A stretch of DNA of 59,055 nucleotides, from assembly GCA_964403075.1 (NCBI GenBank), contig CAYOEV010000014.1, forward strand, positions 1 through 59,055, given 5' to 3'. Below the pieces are notes generated by a model. That model did no database searches. It worked only from the letters and a program-made list of their open reading frames with translations, and was not told the origin of the DNA. Origin of the DNA: CAYOEV01 sp964403075 (lineage in GTDB: Bacteria > Bacteroidota > Bacteroidia > Cytophagales > Cyclobacteriaceae). The position numbers and the translations under genes are program-made. This document shows positions 42,458-50,777 of this stretch, piece by piece. How positions within the stretch are numbered: position 1 is the stretch's first letter; the number at the start of each line of letters is the position of its first letter.

Positions 42458-43759
42458 TCAGCCCCCAAAGTCATCGAATCTGATGTTTTCATCCGGTACA
42501 CCTAAATCATCAAGCATTTTCAGGACTGCTGCGTTCATCATAGGTGGGCCGCACAAGTAATATTCAACTTCTTCCGGTTCAGGATGATCTTTCAGATAGT
42601 TGTCGTACAAACACTGGTGAATGAAGCCTACGTAACCATCTCCATCATCCTCCAATGAGGATTTAGTTTTCCAGTTGTCCTCTGGCAGAGGTTCTGAAAG
42701 GCCGATGTGGAAATTAAAATTCTTGAAACTATTTTCTATTTCCCTGAAATGCTCGGTGTAGAATAATTCACGCTTCGATCTTCCTCCATACCAATAAGAC
42801 ACTTTACGCTTTGATTTCTCGGTGTGAAACAAGTGAAAAATATGGGAGCGCAAGGGGGCCATTCCCGCACCACCACCTATATAAATCATTTCTCTCTCGG
42901 TATTATTGATGAAGAATTCACCATAAGGCCCTGAAATGGTTACTTTATCACCGGGCTTTTTGTCGAACACGTACGATGAGCAAACCCCAGGATTTACGTC
43001 CATCCATTGGTTTTTAGAACGATCCCATGGCGGCGCAGCAATGCGAATATTCAACATGATTATGTCTCCTTCTGCCGGGTGATTGGCCATGGAGTAGGCC
43101 CGGAAAATCGGTTCATCATTTTTCATTTTTAAATCCCACATCTGGAATTTATCCCAATCGGCACGGTAAACGTCTTTGTCATGCCCTAAATCCGGGTGCG
43201 GAGTGATGTCGAAATTCTTGAAATCAACTTCTGTTTTAGGCACATCAATTTGGATGTAGCCGCCAGACTCAAAATCAAGGGTTTGTCCTGGCGGTAAGCG
43301 AACCACAAATTCCTTTATGAAAGTAGACACGTTGTAATTCGACACGACTTCACATTCCCATTTTTTAATTCCGAAAATTTCTTCCGGAATCTCTATGCGC
43401 AGGTCGTTTTTCACTTTGATTTGACAAGATAGGCGAACTTGTTCTTTTTGTTCCGTACGGCTGAGATGGCCCACCTCAGTGGGCAGCACGTCACCACCAC
43501 CTTCGAGGACAGTACATTTACACATCGCACACGTACCACCTCCTCCACAAGCGGAGGGAAGGAATATTTTCTGCGCAGATAGTGTGGAGAGTAGCGTGGA
43601 GCCTGCGGAAGTGGTGATGGGATGATCCTTATCACCATTCACTATAATATTTACCGGACCTGACTGGACCAGTTTAGACTGTGCCACCAACAACACTACT
43701 ACCAACACCAAGATAACAAAAGTAAAGGCGACGACGGAAGTTAGAATAACTGTTGACAT
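42458..43759 (-). CDS. nqrF: Na+-translocating NADH:quinone reductase subunit F
   Basis: Electron-entry subunit of Na+-NQR. It has one N-terminal membrane helix (about 5-25), a [2Fe-2S] ferredoxin domain with the Cys pattern in SACGGGGTCAMCKC plus SCQIK, an FAD domain (FRAYSMANHP) and an NADH domain (GGGAGMAPLRSH, YLCGPPMM). At 433 aa the size is normal. The other nqr genes, usually immediately upstream, are absent; accD lies there. Ends in a strong terminator. Confidence 0.95.
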   Translation of the reverse strand: MSTVILTSVVAFTFVILVLVVVLLVAQSKLVQSGPVNIIVNGDKDHPITTSAGSTLLSTLSAQKIFLPSACGGGGTCAMCKCTVLEGGGDVLPTEVGHLSRTEQKEQVRLSCQIKVKNDLRIEIPEEIFGIKKWECEVVSNYNVSTFIKEFVVRLPPGQTLDFESGGYIQIDVPKTEVDFKNFDITPHPDLGHDKDVYRADWDKFQMWDLKMKNDEPIFRAYSMANHPAEGDIIMLNIRIAAPPWDRSKNQWMDVNPGVCSSYVFDKKPGDKVTISGPYGEFFINNTEREMIYIGGGAGMAPLRSHIFHLFHTEKSKRKVSYWYGGRSKRELFYTEHFREIENSFKNFNFHIGLSEPLPEDNWKTKSSLEDDGDGYVGFIHQCLYDNYLKDHPEPEEVEYYLCGPPMMNAAVLKMLDDLGVPDENIRFDDFGG

Positions 43760-43875
43760 ACGTTGATTAATTCTTTAATCCCACAAACAAACGTTAGGCA
43801 AATATAGTTGTTGGACGAGGATTATTGGAGCTTGAAGGAGAGTGTATCCAGAGATTGAGATGAAAAATAAAACAA

Positions 43876-44715
43876 TTATTCAAGCAGCTTTAAAAGTGTC
43901 GTTAGCTTGGACTTCAATTGGCGTCTATCCACGATGAAATCCAAAAATCCGTGCTCTAAAACGAACTCAGCACTTTGGAAGCCTTTAGGCAAATCTTTAC
44001 CAATGGTTTCGCGAATTACACGCGGACCAGCAAAACCGATCAGCGCACCTGGCTCGGCGATGTTAAAATCTCCCAACATGGCATAGGAAGCGGTTACACC
44101 CCCTGTTGTAGGATCAGTTAATAAGGAAATATACGGCACGTTGGCTTCTGACAGCAAGTTTAATTTTGCGGAAACTTTAGCCAGCTGCATAAGTGAAAAC
44201 CCAGCTTCCATCATTCTGGCGCCCCCTGACTTCGATATCATCAAAAATGGAATGTGCGCTTTTCGGGCATGGTCGATGGCGCGTGATATTTTCTCACCAA
44301 CTACAGATCCCATGGAACCGCCAATGAAAGCAAAATCCATGCAGGCAATGACAATTCGAAGGTTATTCATCTTGCCTTCTGCCGTTCGAACGGCATCTGT
44401 TAATTCCGTTTTCTTCTGTGTCGCTTTGATCCTGTCTGGATATTTTTTGGTGTCTTCGAATTCCAGCGGGTCTGCTGACTCAAGGTTTGCGTCTAGTTCA
44501 GTAAATTTATTGTTGTCAAAGAGGATTTCGAAATACTCTTTGGATCCAATGCGTACATGATGATCGTCTTCCGGACTCACAAAGGCATTGTTTTTTAATT
44601 CTCGCATGTGAATGATATTGCCATGCGGGGTTTTGTACCAAAGGCCGTCGGGCGCTTCTTTCTTCTTTTCAGTTGGGGTAAGAATACCCTTGTCCTGTCG
44701 TTTAAACCAAGCCAT
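43876..44715 (-). CDS. accD: Acetyl-CoA carboxylase carboxyltransferase beta subunit without zinc ribbon
   Basis: Transfers carboxyl from biotin to acetyl-CoA, starting fatty-acid synthesis. The crotonase core is intact: DFAFIGGSMGSVVGEK, PFLMISKSGGARMMEAG, SLLTDPTTGGVTAS and GFAGPRVIRETIG. The N-terminal domain keeps the family outline (KGILTPT, DGLWYK), but the four zinc Cys are replaced by T29, G32, S47 and D50. At 279 aa the length is normal. It is probably co-oriented with, but about 116 bp from, nqrF. Confidence 0.95.
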   Translation of the reverse strand: MAWFKRQDKGILTPTEKKKEAPDGLWYKTPHGNIIHMRELKNNAFVSPEDDHHVRIGSKEYFEILFDNNKFTELDANLESADPLEFEDTKKYPDRIKATQKKTELTDAVRTAEGKMNNLRIVIACMDFAFIGGSMGSVVGEKISRAIDHARKAHIPFLMISKSGGARMMEAGFSLMQLAKVSAKLNLLSEANVPYISLLTDPTTGGVTASYAMLGDFNIAEPGALIGFAGPRVIRETIGKDLPKGFQSAEFVLEHGFLDFIVDRRQLKSKLTTLLKLLE

Positions 44716-44749
44716 AGGTTGGGGTTAAGTAGTGCGCAAAGCTAACCAA

Positions 44750-44968
44750 TCAGTTAACTTCTTCATAATCAATGTACTCTCCGCCCTGGTAGTTTCCATC
44801 CTGCTTGTTTCTGCCCGTTTTTGGTCTATGCATGTGGTTGTTATGCATGTCATTCTGGGGGTCATGACTGGATCCTGAGAACACCCAGTGAACGATATTA
44901 TACATAAAACTACCTGCTTTGTACAACACGTAGCAGACAAGCACGATAATGAGTATGGTTTTAAGCAT
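44750..44968 (-). CDS. DUF4834 family small membrane protein
   Basis: 72 aa: one N-terminal transmembrane helix (about 3-24) and a polar, His/Asn-rich tail ending GEYIDYEEVN, the typical DUF4834 ending. It lies between carB and accD, pointing the same way. Function is unknown. An overlapping 71-codon frame in another register is a shadow. Confidence 0.8.
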   Translation of the reverse strand: MLKTILIIVLVCYVLYKAGSFMYNIVHWVFSGSSHDPQNDMHNNHMHRPKTGRNKQDGNYQGGEYIDYEEVN

Positions 44969-44994
44969 GAATCAAGTCGTCTTGTTTAATTAAC

Positions 44995-47811
44995 TTATCT
45001 ACTCAGGTAGTGGTTTCGTTCTGCGTAAATCTCCATGAAATAGTCATCCATCAGGTCATTTATAAAATAAATTGACTCTCCGGTAGATTTCATCTCTGGA
45101 CCCAATTCCTTGTTTACATTCGGGAATTTTTCGAAAGAGAAAACCGGCTCTTTGATGGCATAGCCATGCTTGTATGGATCAAAGTTGAAATCCGTAATTT
45201 TTTTATCACCCAGCATGATTTTGGTTGCGTAATTCACATAAGGTTCTCGATAAGCCTTACAAATAAAAGGCACCGTGCGTGACGCCCTGGGATTGGCCTC
45301 AATGACATAAACTTTGTCATCCTTAATGGCATATTGGATATTGATTAAGCCAACTGTTTGAAGTGCAAGGGCAATCTTTTGGGTGTATTCCTCAATCTGT
45401 CGCATAACCAGATCACCCAGATTAAACGGGGGGAGCACGGCATAAGAATCACCGGAGTGGATGCCTGCAGGCTCAATGTGTTGCAGGATGCCTATGATTT
45501 CCACGTCCTTACCATCACATATGGCGTCGGCCTCTGCCTCTATGGCCCCTTCCAGGAAGTGGTCAAGCAAAATTTCACCATCCTGTTTGTCTTTAATCAG
45601 GTTGACCACGTGCTGTTCCAGTTCGGTTTCATTGATGACGATCTTCATACTCTGGCCCCCCAGCACATAACTGGGCCTCACCAGCAGGGGGAAGCCAATT
45701 TCCCGACTTAATTCTACGGCTTCGGCGGCATTTTCAATGGTACCATACTGGGGGTAGGGGATTTGATTTTCTTTCAACAGATCTGAAAATCTGCCCCGTG
45801 ATTCGGCAAGGTCAAGCGCTTCAAAGCTGGTTCCGAGAATTTTAATGCCGTAACGATTCAGTTTTTCCGCCAGTTTCAACGCGGTTTGTCCGCCTAACTG
45901 AACGATAACGCCAAGTGGATTTTCGTGTTGAATGATGTCGTAGATGTGTTCCCAGAAAACGGGTTCAAAATAGAGCTTATCGGCTACGTCAAAGTCTGTA
46001 GATACGGTTTCAGGGTTACAGTTGATCATGATGGTTTCGTAACCTAGCTCTTTTGCTGCCAACACCCCGTGGACACAACTGTAATCAAATTCAATGCCTT
46101 GTCCGATGCGATTGGGACCCGATCCGAGAACGACGATTTTTTTCTTTTCCGTCGTGGTCTCTGATTCATTTTCGTGTTCAAAAGAGGAATAATAGTAGGG
46201 GGTCTGTGCTTCGAACTCGGCCGCACAGGTATCTACCAGCTTATAAACACGCTTGATCCCTTCCTCATTGCGTTTCTTATAGACCTCACTTTCCAGGCAG
46301 TTGAGCAAGTGGGCAATCTGTCGGTCAGCGTAGCCTTTTTCCTTTGCCCTTCGCAACAATTCGGTAGGTATGTCTTTAATGGTATGCGTTTCGATAACCT
46401 GCTCCAGTTCAATTAATTCGTTGATTTGGTTGAGGAACCAAGGATCTATTTTGGTAAGCTTATAGATGGTTTTAAAGGGGATGCCCAGTTTAAAGGCATC
46501 ATAAATATGAAAGAGTCGATTCCAACTGGGGTGTTCCAGGCTGTGTAGGATGGCATCCTGATCGGTGAGTTCACGGCCGTCGGCACCCAGGCCATTTCGT
46601 TTGATTTCTAGCGATTGACAGGCCTTTTGCAGGGCTTCCTGAAAATTTCGACCAATACCCATCACTTCCCCTACGGACTTCATTTGTAATCCAAGCTTAC
46701 GATCGGCGCCTTTGAACTTGTTGAAATCCCATCGTGGTATTTTAACGATTACGTAGTCGAGGGCTGGCTCGAAATAGGCTGAGGTGGTTTTGGTGATCTG
46801 GTTTTTAAGCTCGTCGAGGTTGTAGCCAATCGCGAGTTTGGCCGCAACTTTGGCGATGGGGTATCCTGTTGCTTTCGATGCGAGTGCAGAAGACCGTGAA
46901 ACCCTTGGATTGATCTCGATGCCAATGATGTCGTCATTGTCTGGATTTACCGCAAACTGTACATTACATCCCCCTGCGAATTGGCCGATACCGTTCATCA
47001 TGAGTTTGGCCAGGTCCCGCATGTGTTGATAAACGGTATCTGGCAGCGTCATGGCGGGAGCCACTGTTATTGAGTCTCCGGTGTGTACACCCATCGGATC
47101 AAAGTTTTCTATGGAGCAGATGATGATGATGTTGCCCAGGTTGTCACGCAGAAGTTCGAGTTCGTATTCCTTCCAGCCCAAAATACTTTGCTCGATGAGT
47201 ACCTCGTGGATGGGTGAGAATTTCAATCCTCGATCCAATGCTGTCTCAAATTCTTCAGGGGAGTTGACAAAACCGCCGCCAGATCCCCCGAGCGTGTAGG
47301 AAGGGCGAATCACCAATGGGAAGCCAATTTCCTGTGCAATCTCCTTTCCTTTAAGAAAGGAAGTGGCTGTTGCGCCCTTGCAGACGCCAACGCCCAACTC
47401 GTGCATTTTAAGTCGGAATTTTTCTCGGTTTTCGGTAGTCTCGATGGCATCGATGTCTACACCGATGATTTTTACACCGTAATTCTCCCAAATGCCAGCC
47501 TTGTCGCAATCGATGGCGAGGTTCAGCGCTGTCTGACCGCCCATGGTTGGGAGTACCGCATCTATCTGGTGTTCTTCCAGTATTTCACGAACTGATTTTT
47601 TAGTCAATGGCTTTAAATACACGTGATCGGCTGTTACGGGATCTGTCATTATCGTAGCAGGGTTGCTATTGATGAGGATGACTTTGATGCCTTCTTCACG
47701 TAGAGAGCGTGCTGCCTGAGAACCCGCATAGTCAAATTCACATGCCTGACCGATGACTATGGGGCCAGAGCCAATGATAAGAATGGATTTAATTTTGGAA
47801 TCTTTGGGCAT
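44995..47811 (-). CDS. carB: Carbamoyl-phosphate synthase large subunit, lacking the allosteric domain
   Basis: Makes carbamoyl phosphate for pyrimidines and arginine. It contains two homologous ATP-grasp halves: ILIIGSGPIVIGQACEFDYAG at the start with RPSYTLGGSGGGF, and VVLGSGPNRIGQGIEFDY with RPSYVLGGQSM in the second half. It ends at residue 938 (YAERNHYLSR). E. coli CarB is about 1073 aa, the last approximately 135 being the MGS-type regulatory domain for UMP and ornithine. That domain is absent here. A DUF4834 gene follows after 26 bp; carA is not in the window. Confidence 0.97.
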   Translation of the reverse strand: MPKDSKIKSILIIGSGPIVIGQACEFDYAGSQAARSLREEGIKVILINSNPATIMTDPVTADHVYLKPLTKKSVREILEEHQIDAVLPTMGGQTALNLAIDCDKAGIWENYGVKIIGVDIDAIETTENREKFRLKMHELGVGVCKGATATSFLKGKEIAQEIGFPLVIRPSYTLGGSGGGFVNSPEEFETALDRGLKFSPIHEVLIEQSILGWKEYELELLRDNLGNIIIICSIENFDPMGVHTGDSITVAPAMTLPDTVYQHMRDLAKLMMNGIGQFAGGCNVQFAVNPDNDDIIGIEINPRVSRSSALASKATGYPIAKVAAKLAIGYNLDELKNQITKTTSAYFEPALDYVIVKIPRWDFNKFKGADRKLGLQMKSVGEVMGIGRNFQEALQKACQSLEIKRNGLGADGRELTDQDAILHSLEHPSWNRLFHIYDAFKLGIPFKTIYKLTKIDPWFLNQINELIELEQVIETHTIKDIPTELLRRAKEKGYADRQIAHLLNCLESEVYKKRNEEGIKRVYKLVDTCAAEFEAQTPYYYSSFEHENESETTTEKKKIVVLGSGPNRIGQGIEFDYSCVHGVLAAKELGYETIMINCNPETVSTDFDVADKLYFEPVFWEHIYDIIQHENPLGVIVQLGGQTALKLAEKLNRYGIKILGTSFEALDLAESRGRFSDLLKENQIPYPQYGTIENAAEAVELSREIGFPLLVRPSYVLGGQSMKIVINETELEQHVVNLIKDKQDGEILLDHFLEGAIEAEADAICDGKDVEIIGILQHIEPAGIHSGDSYAVLPPFNLGDLVMRQIEEYTQKIALALQTVGLINIQYAIKDDKVYVIEANPRASRTVPFICKAYREPYVNYATKIMLGDKKITDFNFDPYKHGYAIKEPVFSFEKFPNVNKELGPEMKSTGESIYFINDLMDDYFMEIYAERNHYLSR

Positions 47812-47887
47812 GGGTGGAAAAGGTAAATTCTTGTAAAACTAATATCGCCGGATGGCATGACCGAAAGAGACAGTGCATAAGTTGAAT

Positions 47888-47895
47888 TATTTTTG
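47888..47895 (+). promoter_or_regulatory. Candidate -7 box for the HisC-like gene
   Basis: TATTTTTG matches TAnnTTTG and ends 7 bp before the ATG at 47903, so any transcript would have almost no leader. The -33 element is not evident. Confidence 0.4.
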
Positions 47896-47902
47896 AAAAC
47901 TG

Positions 47903-49009
47903 ATGAACGTACAGATACCAGATCACATATCCGCCATCAAGAGCTACGTACCTGGCAAAACCATTGCGCAGCTGAGAGAAACTTATGGTTGGGAGCGAAC
48001 GGCCATTCTTTGGAACAACGAGAATACCCTGGGTTTCTCACCAAAAAGTAGGGAGGCCGTGCTGACAGCTTATGAAGGAATTAATTATTATCCAGACCCG
48101 GTTGCTTTGGATTTGCGAAAAAAACTCGCCGACAAGCACGGCCTCGACGTCAATCGTTTAGTTCTTGGCAACGGCTCTGAATCGGTTTTGATGATGGCCA
48201 TTCGCGCCTTGTGTGTACGGGAGGACGAATTTCTTACTTCAGAAGGGAGCTTCGTCATCGTGCACAATTGGGCACGGATCAATAATGTACGTTTTGTGAG
48301 CATGCCGATGACTGAAGACTATTCATTTGATTTGGAGGCCATGAAGAGGAGGATCAACCGGGACACCAAAATTATTTACCTGGCCAATGTCAATAATCCC
48401 ACCGGATTGGCCATTTACGATCAGGAACTAAAAACCTTCATTGAGTCGGTACCAGACCATATTCTCGTGATCGTGGATGAAGCCTATTTCGAATTCTCTC
48501 AATCGCTGGATCCAGATTTCCCTGATTCTATCTCCTATCCATATCCCAATGTATTGACACTGCGAACCTTCAGTAAAGCCTATGGCATTGCAGGGGTTCG
48601 ACTGGGTTATGGCATCGGTCATCCGAAGATTATAGAGGCGCTGTTCAAAGTAAAGCTAACGTTTGAACCGACTGCACTGGCACAGGCAGCGGGTCTTGGG
48701 GCACTGGAGGATGAAGCGTTTTTGCAAAAAACCATTGACAACAATAAAAAAGAACTTCCACGTTTGTCGGCCGCACTGTCTGCCCATCATATACATTTTT
48801 TGCCATCGCTTGGTAATTTCCTCATGACTGTTTGGGAGTCGGAGGCGCAAATGCGGCAGGTTTTCGATGCGCTTATGAAAAAAGGTGTGTTGATTCGACC
48901 ACTTAGCGGGCCATTGAGTCATTGTGCCCGTATTTCTGTCGGCAGGCCGGATGAAAATGACTGGCTCATTGAGCAATTACAGGAGCTGGACGCAGTGGTC
49001 AACAGATAA
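47903..49009 (+). CDS. Histidinol-phosphate aminotransferase-like PLP enzyme
   Basis: 368 aa class I/II aminotransferase of the HisC group: ILWNNENTLGFSP at the start, LGNGSESVLMMAI, LANVNNPTGLAI, VIVDEAYFEF and the PLP Lys in TFSKAYGIAGVRLGYG. No his genes are nearby and the start WNNENTLG is unlike textbook HisC, so it may serve histidine synthesis or another amino acid/phosphonate substrate. Divergent from carB. Confidence 0.87.
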   Translation: MNVQIPDHISAIKSYVPGKTIAQLRETYGWERTAILWNNENTLGFSPKSREAVLTAYEGINYYPDPVALDLRKKLADKHGLDVNRLVLGNGSESVLMMAIRALCVREDEFLTSEGSFVIVHNWARINNVRFVSMPMTEDYSFDLEAMKRRINRDTKIIYLANVNNPTGLAIYDQELKTFIESVPDHILVIVDEAYFEFSQSLDPDFPDSISYPYPNVLTLRTFSKAYGIAGVRLGYGIGHPKIIEALFKVKLTFEPTALAQAAGLGALEDEAFLQKTIDNNKKELPRLSAALSAHHIHFLPSLGNFLMTVWESEAQMRQVFDALMKKGVLIRPLSGPLSHCARISVGRPDENDWLIEQLQELDAVVNR

Positions 49010-49201
49010 AATAGCCGACCGTTAGACCTAAATGGCGGTTCAGTTATTCAAATAGGCAAAAGGCGAGATGGATAGTACAAGATAAATACGCATGCAATCG
49101 AATATGATGAGATGGGTCAGCGAAATAAACTTTGGCTCTCATTGCTGGAGGTATCTGAGATTTAATTTTGCCCATGCCACCTCAACTCCGTTCATAGTAT
49201 C

Positions 49202-49366
49202 TCATTCCCACCAATACGACCTGACCCGGGGTGGCTTTGCGGCCACCATTCCCAGTCGCTTCACAAAAACATACCAGCCCAAGAAAATAAAAAGTCCGTA
49301 CACCAGGCCTACCCACAGCATCATCTGCCAGGAGGCAGCGTAGCGTGTGATGAAAAGTCGATGCAT
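49202..49366 (-). CDS. Possible 54-aa single-helix membrane protein
   Basis: Read on the minus strand: MHRLFITRYAASWQ, a hydrophobic helix (about 15-35, containing WVGLVYGLFIFLGWYVFV) and a basic tail ending RSYWWE, then TGA at 49202-49204. A weak promoter (TTG, 19 bp, TACTTTTT) lies just upstream. It sits alone in the 555-bp gap 49010-49564 and is divergent from the zinc-type operon. It is too short for family assignment; it could be a chance frame. Confidence 0.4.
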   Translation of the reverse strand: MHRLFITRYAASWQMMLWVGLVYGLFIFLGWYVFVKRLGMVAAKPPRVRSYWWE

Positions 49367-49441
49367 CTAAAAAGTATGACACCCCTCGACCAATACAATT
49401 TATCTGAACGTCGAGGCATTGTTTAAAATGGAAATGTGATT

Positions 49442-49458
49442 ATGCAACAATATTGCAT
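49442..49458. promoter_or_regulatory. 17-bp palindrome, candidate Zur (Fur-family) operator
   Basis: ATGCAA-CAATA-TTGCAT is a perfect 6-5-6 inverted repeat. Written as TGCAACA-A-TATTGCA it has the 7-1-7 layout of Fur-family operators with one mismatch. It lies 107 bp upstream of the MerC-type gene, next to the -7-like TATCTTTT (49463-49470), and upstream of genes typical of zinc-limitation regulons. The regulator itself is not in the window. Confidence 0.6.
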
Positions 49459-49564
49459 TTATTATCTTTTTTTTTAACTTCGCCTCGAAGCGGTGGGTCA
49501 AAATTCATTTTTTAAAGGCAATGGACGATTCGCCTCCCGCATGTGGATATTTAAATGAAATAAT

Positions 49565-49948
49565 ATGCGTAACTCCCGTTGGGTTTTTCCTTTCGACCAA
49601 ATTGGCATGTGTACGTCGGTGGTGTGCATTCTTCACTGCCTGTCTATTCCGCTTTTTCTGCTGTTTGGTTTTGATGCTGCTTTAAGGCTTTTTGACCAGG
49701 AGTGGGTTGAATGGTCGATCATAGCGTTTGGGTTAGTCGTAGGTATGATCTCATTTATGGGCGGATTTCGGTCTCACCGGCAGCATTTTATCCCTGTACT
49801 TTTCGTCGCGGGCTTCTTGTTGTTGGTCAGTGGAGACTCAATGACCAATGCATGGGCATCGGTATCCCTTTCTGTTGCAGGGGCCTCAATCGTGGCATAT
49901 GCGCATGTTCAAAATCTAAGATGGAAATACCATGCTGCTATTCATTAG
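49565..49948 (+). CDS. MerC domain-containing inner-membrane protein
   Basis: 127 aa with four hydrophobic helices. The first (DQIGMCTSVVCILHCLSIPL) has the Cys and HC pair typical of MerC-family proteins, which could bind Hg or Zn. There is no mercury-resistance context here (no merA or merR). Its neighbours are COG0523 GTPases, so a zinc-related role is likelier, by inference. First gene of a tight operon; the next gene begins 17 bp inside it. Confidence 0.82.
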   Translation: MRNSRWVFPFDQIGMCTSVVCILHCLSIPLFLLFGFDAALRLFDQEWVEWSIIAFGLVVGMISFMGGFRSHRQHFIPVLFVAGFLLLVSGDSMTNAWASVSLSVAGASIVAYAHVQNLRWKYHAAIH

Positions 49949-50345
49949 CTTTTTTCTTACAGGAGTCGCTCAAGCGCCAGGCTGGGAAGTCTTTGCCGAC
50001 ACCCGATTTAAATGGCAGTGGTCGGAAGAGTTTGGTGCTGAAGTTGGAGTTCCCGTTTTTAGTCAAAAAACGAAATTGCTCGATGGCAAAGAGGTCATAC
50101 TGACTGGCCATTATCTACCGCTTGAAATGAAAGGAAACCGCATCATTATTTCCAAATTCCCATATGCTTCTTGTTTTTTCTGTGGTGGGTCGGGACAGGA
50201 GTCCGTCGCTGAAGTAGTCTTTAACTCGGCGCAACGCCGCTTCCGGATGGACGAGCTCATCACGGTTAAAGGAAGGCTAAGACTTAATGTGGATGATTAT
50301 GCACATCTGGTTTTCATTTTGGAGGATGCAACGATGATCAAGTGA
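49932..50345 (+). CDS. Exported CxxC protein resembling DUF3299
   Basis: 137 aa with a signal peptide (about 1-14, cleavage near GVAQA). The body VILTGHYLPLEMKGNRIIISKFPYASC81FFC84GG, then a strand-rich end (ITVKGRLRLNVDDYAHLVFILEDA), resembles DUF3299 and OB-fold proteins where a conserved Cys follows the FPY segment. The CxxC could bind zinc or form a disulfide. I see no catalytic residues. Found within a zinc-type operon, overlapping both the MerC-type gene and closely followed (12 bp) by the lipoprotein gene. Confidence 0.7.
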   Translation: MLLFISFFLTGVAQAPGWEVFADTRFKWQWSEEFGAEVGVPVFSQKTKLLDGKEVILTGHYLPLEMKGNRIIISKFPYASCFFCGGSGQESVAEVVFNSAQRRFRMDELITVKGRLRLNVDDYAHLVFILEDATMIK

Positions 50346-50357
50346 TAATAGGCGAAA

Positions 50358-50777
50358 ATGAAGAAATTACTACTGTTTGTTTTTGCGGTGGCTTGCACCG
50401 CCTCGAATGAAGAAAAACTACTTGACCAAAGTAGGGAAATCCACGACTTGGTGGTTGAGATGGGGGTGCGTATGAAAGGAAAAATCGATCGGATAGAAAC
50501 AAGTATTCCGCAAGTGAATGAACCTGTTAAATCTCAGCTACAGGATTCGCTGATGGCACTGAGGCAAGCCTTTGACTATTGGCAATCAACGGTTATTGAA
50601 GTTCCAGGACATTCACACGACGATCATCATCATAATCATGCCCCGGCGCCTGACATCACCCCGGAGATGATGCTAGACATACAAAGAGATTTGAAAGACC
50701 AGGTTGAGCACCTGAATATCCGGGCACAGAAAATCTTGGACATCTTAGAAAAAGACAAATATGAACCTGTTAAATAA
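50358..50777 (+). CDS. His-rich helical lipoprotein, candidate periplasmic zinc buffer
   Basis: 139 aa. The signal ends with the lipobox AVAC13. The remainder is predicted helical with heptad-like charge (residues 20-80 and 104-135), interrupted by a His cluster at 85-94 (HSHDDHHHNH). The layout resembles metal-loop proteins that capture zinc at the envelope. I know no family name. Its last 17 bp overlap the first COG0523 GTPase. Confidence 0.7.
   Translation: MKKLLLFVFAVACTASNEEKLLDQSREIHDLVVEMGVRMKGKIDRIETSIPQVNEPVKSQLQDSLMALRQAFDYWQSTVIEVPGHSHDDHHHNHAPAPDITPEMMLDIQRDLKDQVEHLNIRAQKILDILEKDKYEPVK

Noticed and set aside
44725..44940. 71-codon minus-strand frame overlapping the DUF4834 gene
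   Set aside because: It is a frame shadow; the other register has the membrane helix and the conserved DUF4834 ending.
49092..49343. 83-codon plus-strand frame in the gap before the MerC-type gene
   Set aside because: Composition is not protein-like; the opposite strand carries a better candidate with a membrane helix.
49478..49490. CTTCG-CCT-CGAAG hairpin as a terminator
   Set aside because: The T run lies on the wrong side (upstream) on the plus strand, and the minus strand shows an A run after the stem.
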